Notes under the pieces: generated by a model
What the model was told of the DNA's origin: nothing
Databases searched by the model: none
The model's input: the letters and a program-made list of their open reading frames with translations, nothing else
Shown: one piece after another, positions 15,728-23,624 of the stretch
Layout: the number at the start of each line of letters is the position of its first letter
Numbering within the stretch: the stretch's first letter is position 1
Source of the DNA: a virus
Virus record (IMG/VR): IMGVR_UViG_3300035001_000006
Coordinates: 1 to 64,000 of that record
Length of the DNA stretch: 64,000 bases
Direction: 5' to 3' (one strand)
Program-made: the position numbers and the translations under genes

Positions 15728-18567
15728 CCGGTGCCGGCGGAGATCAGGTCGAGGCGCTTCTTCTCGTTCTTGTAGTCTTCGTCGGCCGCGCGCCGGGCCG
15801 CCGACCCGCCCCGACTCTTCTCGGGGATCGAGTACGCCTTCGTGCCAGTCGACAGAGCATTGGCCGGCACCGCTGTCGGTTCGAACGTCGACTTGTACTG
15901 CCGCTCGAGCGCAATCAGTTCGATGTTCTTGTCGTGGGCACCGAGCAAGCGCGACTGCGCGTCATCGTAGGCCCTCTTCGCCTTCGCGTAGTCGTTGCCC
16001 TCACGTAGCATGATCGCAGGCTTGCCGGCGGCCTGGTCGGCCAGGATCTTGTCTCGCGCCGCCGCGGCAGTCTTCAAGTTCGCCTCCGCCCCGTCGCGCG
16101 CGGCGCGCAGAGCGGAAATACCGGCCGCCGGAGCAGTGCCGTCGGCGCGAGCTTTCTCGGCGATCAGCTCCCGAACCTTGCGAATCTGCTGGTCAAGGTT
16201 CGTGATGTAGGCGTTGCCCTGGGAGATGGCCGCGTTGGTGCCGCTCGGGTCCTTGAGCTTGTCGTACAGTTGGCCGAGCGCGCCGACGAATTCCGGAAGG
16301 ATGAGCAGCTTGCTCACCCAGCCGTAAACCGTCCCAAGTGCTCCGGCGGCCCCCACGCCCAGGTTCGCCAGCTCACCGAAGCCTCGCACCAGGCCATTCA
16401 GCCCCTGCTGGAACCCCTCCGACGCGATGATCTGGCTGATGCCCTGGAGAGCCTGCCGGAACTCCGAGGATCCGCTGGAACCGGCTTCTGCCAGGGCGTT
16501 GGTGAATGCCGCCTTGAGGCGGTCCATGTCGCCCTGGACGGAGTCCAGCAGCTGCTCGTTCGCGGTAGCCGTGAAGCCAGACGCCTGCTCGAGCTTGGAC
16601 TTGATGTCGTTCAGCGACTCGTCCGTCAGGCCAAGGATCGCGCCAAGGGCTTTCTCGCCCCGGTTGTTCGTCAGCCGGTTGAGCACGAACGCCTGGCTCT
16701 TCGGGTCCAGCACCTCAAGGCTCTTGCGAAGCTCCGGGATGAACCGCTCGAAGAAGTCCTTGCGCGATTGGTCCAGCGGGTCCCAGAGCGTGATGCCCAG
16801 GTCCTTGGCAATGCGCTTCGCGTCGCCGCCGTGCGGACTGCCGAGTTCGCGGAACAAGTTGGCCGTCGCGGTACCAGCAGCCGAGCCGGTGATGTTGCGC
16901 TTGGCCATCGCGACCAGGATGGTGGAGACTTCCTCGATCTTCAGCCCGTATTGTTGGGCGATCGTTGAAGCCTGCTTCATCGACTCCGACATCTTTGCGA
17001 CGCTGGTGTTGGAGATCGCGCCGGCTTTCGCCATCACGTCGCCTACCCGGCCCATGTCCGACATCTGCAGGCCGAACGCGTGCACCTGGCCCGTCAGCGT
17101 CTCGGTCGCCTCGGCAACGCCGAGCTCGCCCACGCGGGCGGTATTCAGTACGGCCGGCAGTGCGCTCAGCGCTTCCTGCGCGGTCAGGCCCGACTGAGCA
17201 AGGAGTCGCAGCCCCTTGGCCGCCTCAACCGGATCGAAGCCTGCCTTGACCGCGGTATCGCCAGTCTGGGTGCGCATGGCCTTCTCGGTCACCCCGGCTC
17301 CGCCCTCCTCCAGTGCGCGCACGAATTTGATCTGGTACTCGAGGTCCTTGTAGGCCCGGATCGATTCCTTCACGGCCGTTGCCGTGAAGAACGTGGTTGT
17401 CAGAGGGATCAGCGCCCCATAGGTCAGGAACAGCGCGTTCGAGGCGCCGGCAAGGCCTCTCATTGCCGAGTGCATGTCGCGGGTGCTGCCCATGCCGCGC
17501 TGCATGCTCGTGTGAAGCGTGTCCTGCGATCCCTTTAGGCGATCAAGATCCCTGGAGGCGGCAACAGCGGCTGAGCCGTAGCGCGCGACGGCGTCTGCCT
17601 CGGCCATCCCCAGTTGCATGGCAGAAGCCACGCGCGTGGCGCGCGACAACTGCCCCGTCTGGCTTGCGGCCGCGAACGCTGCGTTCTTGTCGATCAGGCC
17701 GTTGCGCGATGCCGCGGCCTTGGCTGCCTCCACCTGCTCCGATCGTATGTAGGACATCCGCATGCGGAACGTTCTGTTGGCGTCGAGCTGCTCCTGCGCG
17801 GCTTGGCGCTCCTTCTCCCGGGCCTCCGTCTTGTAGAAGGTCTGTCGAAACCTGAACGTGCGCGCGGAGTCGGCGGCCTCCTCGGCAGCCTGCTTTCGCA
17901 GCTCGACCTGCTCCGACTTGTAGAAGTTCTGCCGAAATGCGAACGTGCGCGCGGCGTCTGCCGTCTCCGCCGCTGCCGCCTTCCGCCGCTGCACCTCTTC
18001 GGATTTGAGGTAGTTGCTCCGCATGGCGTACGTGAGCTTGGACGAGTCCACACTCATCTTCTCGAGTTCAGCCCGGGCCTTGGCCGCCTGGCTGATCTGC
18101 GCCTGCGTGCGGGCGCCGCTCTCGGCCATGAGCTTCCTGGCTTCAGCCAGCACGCTGTCCGCGGACTCGATGCCCTTGCCGCCGACGCTTGCGGACAGGC
18201 CGCTCGGCAGCACCAGGCGCGGCGCTGCCACGCGAACCTTGGCGCGCGACACCTCCTCTTCCATGCTTTCCGCGAACTGCTTGCCCACAGCCGCGCCGGC
18301 CGCCTTCGCCTTGCCCTTCGCCTGAGCTCCGGCCTTCTCGACGGCAGACGTCACGCCGGTGACGAACTTCTGCATGTCGCTCGAGGTCGCGGCTGCAAGG
18401 CTCTTCAGGTTGGTGACGAGGCCCCGCGTTTCCTTGTTGAGGCGGGACAGGCTGGCCTGGTCAAGCTGCTCCACCGCCACTTGGAGTTGCTTGAGCGCGT
18501 CGAGCGCAGGCTTCGCCGCCGCTTGAAGGGGCGAGCCGTCTAGTCCGATCTTGATGTCGTCTGCCAT
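15649..18567 (-). CDS. Tape-measure protein, N-terminal part (frame broken)
   Basis: The 972-residue frame starts at ATG 18567 (ADDIKIGLDGSPLQ). Long Ala/Lys/Glu helical stretches with repeated FRxxFYKxE-like heptads (about 230-330) lead to a phage tail tape-measure core (about 380-700; GLRLLAQSGLTAQEAL, MAKRNITGSAAG). The last 24 or so residues (CWRSRRIRRPRHART onward) are Arg-rich and unlike the rest, showing that the true frame has been lost at about 15727. The rest of the protein lies in the -1 frame. Either the sequence lacks a base or the protein is truncated here. Confidence 0.85.
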   Translation of the reverse strand: MADDIKIGLDGSPLQAAAKPALDALKQLQVAVEQLDQASLSRLNKETRGLVTNLKSLAAATSSDMQKFVTGVTSAVEKAGAQAKGKAKAAGAAVGKQFAESMEEEVSRAKVRVAAPRLVLPSGLSASVGGKGIESADSVLAEARKLMAESGARTQAQISQAAKARAELEKMSVDSSKLTYAMRSNYLKSEEVQRRKAAAAETADAARTFAFRQNFYKSEQVELRKQAAEEAADSARTFRFRQTFYKTEAREKERQAAQEQLDANRTFRMRMSYIRSEQVEAAKAAASRNGLIDKNAAFAAASQTGQLSRATRVASAMQLGMAEADAVARYGSAAVAASRDLDRLKGSQDTLHTSMQRGMGSTRDMHSAMRGLAGASNALFLTYGALIPLTTTFFTATAVKESIRAYKDLEYQIKFVRALEEGGAGVTEKAMRTQTGDTAVKAGFDPVEAAKGLRLLAQSGLTAQEALSALPAVLNTARVGELGVAEATETLTGQVHAFGLQMSDMGRVGDVMAKAGAISNTSVAKMSESMKQASTIAQQYGLKIEEVSTILVAMAKRNITGSAAGTATANLFRELGSPHGGDAKRIAKDLGITLWDPLDQSRKDFFERFIPELRKSLEVLDPKSQAFVLNRLTNNRGEKALGAILGLTDESLNDIKSKLEQASGFTATANEQLLDSVQGDMDRLKAAFTNALAEAGSSGSSEFRQALQGISQIIASEGFQQGLNGLVRGFGELANLGVGAAGALGTVYGWVSKLLILPEFVGALGQLYDKLKDPSGTNAAISQGNAYITNLDQQIRKVRELIAEKARADGTAPAAGISALRAARDGAEANLKTAAAARDKILADQAAGKPAIMLREGNDYAKAKRAYDDAQSRLLGAHDKNIELIALERQYKSTFEPTAVPANALSTGTKAYSIPEKSRGGSAARRAADEDYKNEKKRLDLISAGTGCWRSRRIRRPRHARTRSDRATTAAS
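15721..15735 (-). other. Frame break in the tape-measure gene
   Basis: On the minus strand the codons run ACC GGC TGC TGG. Reading ACC GGC CTG CTG GCG instead, one C more, gives T G L L A and restores about 470 codons of tape-measure sequence. No X XXY YYZ slippery heptamer is visible here, so a deletion or a sequencing/assembly error is more likely than programmed slippage. Confidence 0.8.
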
Positions 18568-18575
18568 GGCCTCGA

Positions 18576-18952
18576 TCAGCTCTTGTTGTTGTTCTTGCCG
18601 CCCTTGCCGGGCGAGCTGCTCGAGGGGTTCTTGTCGGCCCAATGGCCGAGGTACACCTGATCAAGCAGTTGGATCAGGCGCAGATACTTGGACCTCTCCG
18701 CGGGGGAAGCAATCCCCTGGAATGACACGTAGGCCCAGATCTCGGCAAGAGAGATCGGGTTTGGGGCCGCTGCACCGAAGGTGCGCGCCGCGTGAAGTGC
18801 GTAGAAGGCGTCCGCGAATGGGACGTCTGTGACCCTGAGCTTGGGCCGGCTGAGGAGCGCCGCCGGCTTCACACCTGTCCTGCGCGCGCGCTCCTCAAGA
18901 ACCTTGGCGTGGGCTGACCATTTCAGCTGCCACGCCAAGTGCGCGCTTAGGC
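18576..18952 (-). CDS. Tail chaperone T extension (made as G-T fusion by -1 frameshift)
   Basis: This frame has no ATG; its only early start would be a TTG at 18938. It is entered by a -1 slip at GGGAAAC in the G gene, giving G residues 1-130, then RLSAH and 120 more residues, about 255 in all. The T part has an Ala/Leu-rich helical core (FADAFYALHAARTFGAAAP) and a Ser/Gly/Asn-rich end (GGKNNNKS). In lambda the G-T fusion binds the tape measure and brings tail-tube subunits to it. The gene sits directly before the tape measure, as expected. Product level and ratio are unknown. Confidence 0.8.
18684..18718 (-). promoter_or_regulatory. Bipartite left-arm element, copy 3 (inside T, before tape measure)
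   Basis: Minus strand: AGGGGATTGC (18718-18709) and CCAAGTAT (18691-18684). It is the only one of these copies with AAGTAT in the second block. It lies in the T coding frame, 117 bases before the tape-measure start, so it is weaker evidence than the intergenic copies. Confidence 0.35.
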
Positions 18953-19342
18953 GTTTCCCAGGTCCTTTTCGACCTTGACCTTGAAGGCCTCGAAGTTGTC
19001 AGCAAACCCGGAGATCTTCCTGCGGAACTCCTTCACGCCGAGCAGGGTGCGCGCGTTCTCCGTCGAATACGGGATGGGCGGGCCCTGGAACTCGAGGCCT
19101 TCCCAGCCCAGCAGGATGGTGGATGCCATCACGTCGATGAACACCTTCTCGGCGGCCTGCTCGTCTTCCTTCGTGGTGCCCTGCAGGTCGATGCCCGAAG
19201 CCTCGAGCTTCTTTCGGAGCATGTGCACGTAGTTCTCGTTGCCAGAGCGTGCGACGAGCACTTTGGCCGTCTTGCTCAGCGGGAACCAGGCGCCCTCGAT
19301 TTCCTTCTTCTCGTCGGTGGCGAAAGTGTTGAAGATGTCCAT
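18947..19342 (-). CDS. Tail assembly chaperone G
   Basis: A 131-residue acidic, helical protein located between tail tube and tape measure, the usual place of the G chaperone. It begins DIFNTFATDEKKEIEGAW, a form common to HK97/lambda-like chaperones in which the N-terminus contacts tube or tape measure. It ends two codons after the slippery heptamer; most ribosomes should stop at TAA 18949-18947. The start follows an A-rich leader (AAAAAGAAAAACAAA) rather than a strong Shine-Dalgarno, although GCGGGAGG lies further up. G coats the tape measure during assembly and is absent from virions in lambda. Confidence 0.8.
   Translation of the reverse strand: MDIFNTFATDEKKEIEGAWFPLSKTAKVLVARSGNENYVHMLRKKLEASGIDLQGTTKEDEQAAEKVFIDVMASTILLGWEGLEFQGPPIPYSTENARTLLGVKEFRRKISGFADNFEAFKVKVEKDLGNA
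18953..18959 (-). other. -1 ribosomal frameshift site GGGAAAC
   Basis: Minus strand G GGA AAC in the zero frame of the G gene fits X XXY YYZ exactly. After the slip the frame reads CGC CTA AGC GCG CAC and runs straight into the T frame. Lambda uses GGGAAAG at the same place between G and T. Confidence 0.88.
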
Positions 19343-19426
19343 TTTGTTTTTCTTTTTGCGGGAGGTGAAAAGCCTAGCAGGGCCTGAGGTCCTTGGGGCA
19401 GCTCGAAGGCTGCCCCAGCGGATTGG

Positions 19427-20656
19427 TTACGCGGCAAGGGCGCGCGTGATGCGGATGCCACGCTGCGTTGCTGCGTCATAGAAGGCGTCGAACGGGAGAT
19501 CCAGCATCACGTCGTCGTCATTGCCGCCGGGGTTCAGACCGCCGTCACGGAACTTGACCTTGTCGAGCTCGATGAGATAGCCGTTGCCAGCTGCGTCGCA
19601 GAAACCCACGGTGAGGCTGGTCCGCTCGCCGTCCAGCCACTTCTTGTAGTAGGTGGTGTCCTGAAAGTACACCTGCATCGAGCCGGAAATCTCGAACTCG
19701 CCCAGGCCGACGCCTGCGTTGCCGAACACACCCACCGCCTTCTGGCCGCGCGCGTTGTTGTTGAGGCTCAGGGATAGGCTCTTGATGAACGAGCCGTTGG
19801 CAAGCAGGTTCGCGCCGCCCTCGTAGACCGTGCCCACGTCCGTGACGGCGTTCATCACCTCGTGCGCCTTCGATGCGACCGGCACGCCCGGCAGGTAGCT
19901 CGCGCCGTCTCGGGCGTCGTGGCTCGAGCCGATGAAGCCGAACGAGCCGGTGATGATTGAGCCCACCTCGACGTTCAGCTCCAGGGTGTTGGGCTCCATG
20001 CCGGTGTAGAGCATGCGCGAGCCGACATCCGTGAGCGAGTGCTCGAAGGAGAAGGTCTTGCGGGCGGGGCCGTTGACGATGATCGACTGGCTGATTGCGG
20101 AGCCCGCAAGGTCCGCCGCCAGGAGGCCAGGCGCGACGATCGGGGTCGCGGCGTCCACGGCAAGGTTCGTGGTGGTCGAGCCCACGCCGACCTTGAACCA
20201 GGCGTCCGCGAAGTACGCTTTCACCGCGGCGCTGGCTGTAGGGCCCGGGACGACCTTGAACCAGCTGCCTACAGCCAGCGAGGTGAATGCCGAGGAGCCG
20301 GTGGGGGCGACAGCCGCCTTGATGGAATTGGCAGTGGTCTGGAGCGCGAACGCGGCGCCCAGTCCGGCGGTGCCGAAGTGGACGAATGTGCCGCCGACGA
20401 TGGCCTCGAGGAAGGGGTCGTACTCGGCTGCCGACAGCTCGAAGTTGAACCCGCCATCGACGTTCTGGTCCACACGGGTGTTGCCCGTGGACATCCGATT
20501 CGCATTGACCTCGCTCGACTTGGTGGTCTCGATCGAGGCTTTCATGGTGGGCTCCACCATGCGCAGGTTGATGGCGTTGCCGGCGACGGGGACTTGGCCC
20601 CGCACGGTCTCGGGGATAAAGCGCAGTTGGCCAAACGACCCAGAAGCAAAAGGCAT
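19427..20656 (-). CDS. Major tail tube protein
   Basis: A 409-residue, Gly/Ser/Thr/Val-rich beta protein starting PFASGSFGQLRFIPETVRG, a common opening for long-tail tube subunits that are encoded just before the G/T chaperones. The length is greater than a minimal tube protein (about 150-250), so an added Ig-like domain is possible in the middle or C-terminal part. It polymerises into the tail tube around the tape measure. A strong hairpin and a copy of the left-arm element precede it, which suggests its own promoter for high output. Confidence 0.8.
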   Translation of the reverse strand: MPFASGSFGQLRFIPETVRGQVPVAGNAINLRMVEPTMKASIETTKSSEVNANRMSTGNTRVDQNVDGGFNFELSAAEYDPFLEAIVGGTFVHFGTAGLGAAFALQTTANSIKAAVAPTGSSAFTSLAVGSWFKVVPGPTASAAVKAYFADAWFKVGVGSTTTNLAVDAATPIVAPGLLAADLAGSAISQSIIVNGPARKTFSFEHSLTDVGSRMLYTGMEPNTLELNVEVGSIITGSFGFIGSSHDARDGASYLPGVPVASKAHEVMNAVTDVGTVYEGGANLLANGSFIKSLSLSLNNNARGQKAVGVFGNAGVGLGEFEISGSMQVYFQDTTYYKKWLDGERTSLTVGFCDAAGNGYLIELDKVKFRDGGLNPGGNDDDVMLDLPFDAFYDAATQRGIRITRALAA

Positions 20657-20692
20657 GGTGTGCTCCGCGAAATTCTTGTTCTTGTGCGGAGC

Positions 20693-20727
20693 AGACTAGG
20701 AAGGGGATTCCCAAAACGGAATCCCCC
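20693..20727 (-). promoter_or_regulatory. Bipartite left-arm element, copy 4 (upstream of tail tube), with internal hairpin
   Basis: Minus strand: GGGGGATTCC (20727-20718) and TCCTAGTCT ending at 20693. In this copy the spacer completes a perfect 9-bp inverted repeat, GGGGATTCC then 6 bases then GGAATCCCC (20703-20726), which could be a hairpin or a protein-binding palindrome. The tail tube gene starts 37 bases downstream. Confidence 0.55.
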
Positions 20728-20733
20728 GGTACA

Positions 20734-21141
20734 TCACGCGTCGTCGAGCGTGAACGGCGTGATCAGGCCGACCTTGTGCCAGCCATTGACGACGGTCGGG
20801 ATCGTGCGCTGCGGCATGTACAGCGTGGCCGAGCCAAGGCGCCGCCCGCGTAGCAGCTCCTTGATCGCATCGAGCACCTGGTCAGGAAGCGCGGTGCCCT
20901 CTCCTTCCCGGTGGTACACGTTCGTTGCGAAGACCCCAGTGTGGCGCCCGCGCGGCCGCCCGCCGACCGTCACGAATTTCGCGCCATACCAACGGATGGT
21001 GCAGTCGATCCAGAGCGGACCGACAGTGCTTTCATCGGCCATTGGGCCGTTCTCGTAGAAGGCCTGGACGTCCGGGAACGCGTCAGCGAGCCAGGTCGCA
21101 AGCGTCTCTTGTGCGTCTTTGCGGAATTGTTCGGTGGCCAC
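20734..21141 (-). CDS. Tail terminator / tail completion protein
   Basis: A 135-residue protein located just before the tail tube gene. Its start (TEQFRKDAQETLATWLADAF) and alternating alpha/beta layout with a DQVLDAIKELLRGRR helix match the size and position of lambda U-type tail terminators, which cap the tube and join it to the head. The call rests on place and length, not on a diagnostic motif. It is 8 bases downstream of the gp10-like gene. Confidence 0.6.
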   Translation of the reverse strand: MATEQFRKDAQETLATWLADAFPDVQAFYENGPMADESTVGPLWIDCTIRWYGAKFVTVGGRPRGRHTGVFATNVYHREGEGTALPDQVLDAIKELLRGRRLGSATLYMPQRTIPTVVNGWHKVGLITPFTLDDA

Positions 21142-21148
21142 GGTGCTC

Positions 21149-21706
21149 CTAAAAGTTCGAGTCGATTCCGCCGATCGGAGTGGTTCCGTCTGCGAGCAGC
21201 CCTTCGGCGATCAGCACGGCGCTCTCCATCGCGGTCTCGTACGGTTGGTTCTCTGCGCGCAGCTTGGTCATCCAGTACCCTTTTTCCTGCAGGTCCGCGA
21301 GATAGGCCGCGCTCGACTTCCCTCCGTCGGTGTCCCCGCGGGTGGCGTTGGTGATGTAGACCTTGTCGCCTCGCTTGAGCCGGCGCAGCACGAACTTCGC
21401 GCGGTCAAGGGCCTCCGACGCCCACTTCATGTCGCCGCGCTCGCGCGCGAGCTTGTTGTTCACGTAGCCGGAACCCGTGAGCTCGAGCTCGTCGCCCATC
21501 CCAGAGTCGAACGAGAGATCCGGCGAATTGATGCCGAGATTCCAATTGGCGACCGCCCGGCCGGAGTACTGCGGAGTCTGAAGAACGATTCGCTCGAAGA
21601 TCTGCCACACGACACGGCGGAACAACGCCACCGGCGCATCCTCTACGCGAGCGATCGCCGCCACGATGTCGCGGCTGACGGCGGCCCTGTTCTTCACCAT
21701 CCCCAT
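21149..21706 (-). CDS. Head-tail joining / neck protein (HK97 gp10-like)
   Basis: A 185-residue protein. I choose ATG 21706, one base after the previous stop, over an upstream in-frame ATG at 21739 that would overlap the preceding gene; a second Met two codons later is also possible. The motif TPQYSGRAVANW (about 44-55), with the helix before it, is the typical signature of HK97 gp10-like proteins (thPvdTGrlr.sw). These act at the neck, between connector and tail. Position before the tail terminator agrees. Confidence 0.7.
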   Translation of the reverse strand: MGMVKNRAAVSRDIVAAIARVEDAPVALFRRVVWQIFERIVLQTPQYSGRAVANWNLGINSPDLSFDSGMGDELELTGSGYVNNKLARERGDMKWASEALDRAKFVLRRLKRGDKVYITNATRGDTDGGKSSAAYLADLQEKGYWMTKLRAENQPYETAMESAVLIAEGLLADGTTPIGGIDSNF

Positions 21707-21707
21707 G

Positions 21708-22544
21708 TCAGCCCCTACGGACGTGAACGGCGACCGCACCCTCGATCGGGTTGACGGCCAGCACGCTCAGCGACATGCCGGCGAAGGCAATCTTCGAGGA
21801 CGTGTCCACCACGGTGCCGTCCGGCAGCGCAAGCGTGAAGTCGCCCTCTTGGTGCCGCGCCTCCAGCTGCGCGTCGTAGCGAAATAGGCTCTGCCACCTC
21901 ACGCGCAGAGCGGCGGCGGTCGCCGAGACGCCCGGTGAATAGGCGCCGGCGCCCGGGTTGTAGGTACGGGCCTGGATCGTGGCGTTGACGGGTTCGGTCT
22001 GGTCAAGCCGTACCGCAGTCGCGCCCACGTAGTCCGAGGGGAGTCGACGGACCGAGGTCGTGATGTAGGCGACGCCCGCGCGCCAGAGGATCTGCTGCGG
22101 CTTGAGCTCTGTGCCGAGCGGCAGGATCACTTCGAACACGTTGGCCACGTCGGACGACTCCTCCTCCTGCTTGGCATCCTTCGTCCACGAGGCAAAGCCG
22201 TAGGCGGTCGCCGCGGGCGCGCTGGCCAGGAACTGGGTGATGGTGCCGAGGTTGAACTGCCCGTCTGCCGACTGGAGAACGTACTTGACCCGGTGCGCCT
22301 CATCGAGTCCGTCGATCGAGGGCTCGCCGGCCACGACATACACGGCGCCGAAGACGCGGATGCAGCGGTGCGATGGGATCTCCACGCCAGGAGCGACGGA
22401 CAGCACGCGCCGATACGCGACCATCGCGTCGCGCTTGCTGTCGTCGTAGGGATCGATCTGCGCCAGGAACAGCGGGACGCCGGAGTAGGCATCGAAGACC
22501 TCCGTCCGGTCGAAGTACGAAGACGCGGCGGCAAGGGTCATCAT
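21708..22544 (-). CDS. Putative head-tail connector (stopper-like) protein
   Basis: A 278-residue protein between the adaptor-like gene and the gp10-like gene. It is rich in beta strands (SSYFDRTEVFDAYSG, then VRWQSLFRYDAQLEARHQ) without catalytic motifs. It is longer than a typical stopper (about 110), so a two-domain protein is possible. A structural part of the neck is likely by gene order. The start is one of two adjacent ATG codons. Confidence 0.5.
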   Translation of the reverse strand: MMTLAAASSYFDRTEVFDAYSGVPLFLAQIDPYDDSKRDAMVAYRRVLSVAPGVEIPSHRCIRVFGAVYVVAGEPSIDGLDEAHRVKYVLQSADGQFNLGTITQFLASAPAATAYGFASWTKDAKQEEESSDVANVFEVILPLGTELKPQQILWRAGVAYITTSVRRLPSDYVGATAVRLDQTEPVNATIQARTYNPGAGAYSPGVSATAAALRVRWQSLFRYDAQLEARHQEGDFTLALPDGTVVDTSSKIAFAGMSLSVLAVNPIEGAVAVHVRRG

Positions 22545-22549
22545 GGCGG

Positions 22550-23044
22550 CTACCCCGTGACCGGGTCGTATGAGCGCGTGGCGGCGATGAAGGCGAGCGG
22601 CGTGCGGGCTGCGGCCGCGGGCGTCTGCGCCAGCTCACCGAGAGATGTGATGAGGCTCGCGCGCGACGCCAGGTACATGGCTTCGATCCGCGAGAGCGTC
22701 TCCTTGTAGGGTGCGTCTGCAAAGCGGGAAACGGATGCTTTCCCGTCGCCCACGTCTTTGGGCATGATGCTGGCCAAGGACACGCCGACCTGGCGCGCGC
22801 TGGCATAAGCGCTGAAGAGCTTCGTTGCATCGAGCACAGCCTGCTCCGCTTCCGACCTGTCGCCCGTCGGCTTGCCGGAGATTGCAGAAAAAGAGGCAGG
22901 CAATGACGGCGCGACCTTGTTCAGCTCGCGCACCAGTCCGATCGCGTAGATCGGCAGGTTCAGGACTGCATCGGGAAGCTCGATCGCGTTCACCCCGAGG
23001 GTCGCGCGAACCTCCGCGTTTTCACAGTAAGGCGTCAGTGCCAT
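22550..23044 (-). CDS. Head-tail adaptor-like protein
   Basis: A 164-residue protein beginning ALTPYCENAEVRATLGVNAIELPDAVL, which resembles head-tail adaptors that open with a loop and helix (often DvrallG). Helices dominate, as in HK97 gp6 and related proteins that form a ring below the portal. It lies after the capsid genes and directly before the stopper-like gene (5-base gap). Confidence 0.6.
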   Translation of the reverse strand: MALTPYCENAEVRATLGVNAIELPDAVLNLPIYAIGLVRELNKVAPSLPASFSAISGKPTGDRSEAEQAVLDATKLFSAYASARQVGVSLASIMPKDVGDGKASVSRFADAPYKETLSRIEAMYLASRASLITSLGELAQTPAAAARTPLAFIAATRSYDPVTG

Positions 23045-23065
23045 GCCAAAAGCTCCCGCAAAGGA

Positions 23066-23548
23066 TCAGGACTCGCTGGGCGCGATGGCCAGCTTGCCAG
23101 CGTCAAGCTGGAGGGAAAGGAACGCGTCGATCTCGGCTGTCACGGGCGCAGCGCCGAACATGTCGCCGGTGTGCAGGTGTTGGAGCGGGCCGTGGACGGA
23201 CACGAGCTCGACAACGTCGCCGATCTTCCAGGCATGTGCCTTGGCAAGGGGTTCGGCTGCAGGTGCTTCGGGCGTGGCGCCCTGATTTGCCTCTGCGGCA
23301 GCAGGGGCTTGTTCAGTTTCCTTCACGGCCAAGGCAGCGAGCGTGTGCAGGGGCAGCGTCTCGCTTTGCCCTGCGTCGGCGGTATCCTGTGACACGCGCG
23401 CCGGCCGCTCTTCGAAGTGAAGGGAGTTGTCGGGCGCCGGCGGGGTGGCGGCTGCCCCCTCTTCCAGCGCGGATGTGATTTCGGCGACGGGCGCTGCGGG
23501 CGCGGCGGCGGGCGCAGAGTTGAGCGTGAGGGTGTTCTTCCGGGACAT
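23066..23548 (-). CDS. Hypothetical virion-region protein, Ala/Pro/Glu-rich
   Basis: A 160-residue protein between the capsid and adaptor genes. The first 105 residues are of low complexity (Ala, Pro, Glu, Thr), probably disordered; the last 55 (WKIGDVVELVSVHGPLQHL) form a short ordered domain. A capsid accessory, head-fibre or completion role is possible from place only. Confidence 0.5.
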   Translation of the reverse strand: MSRKNTLTLNSAPAAAPAAPVAEITSALEEGAAATPPAPDNSLHFEERPARVSQDTADAGQSETLPLHTLAALAVKETEQAPAAAEANQGATPEAPAAEPLAKAHAWKIGDVVELVSVHGPLQHLHTGDMFGAAPVTAEIDAFLSLQLDAGKLAIAPSES

Positions 23549-23624
23549 GGGGGACTCCTGTTGCGGATGGAGAAAGGCGCCGGCCAGCGAACCGACCGGC
23601 GCCCTACTGCTGGGTCTGCGCTGC

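Noticed and set aside
15649-15729. Programmed -1 frameshift in the tape measure
   Set aside because: No slippery heptamer or stimulatory structure is visible at the break; a missing base is simpler.
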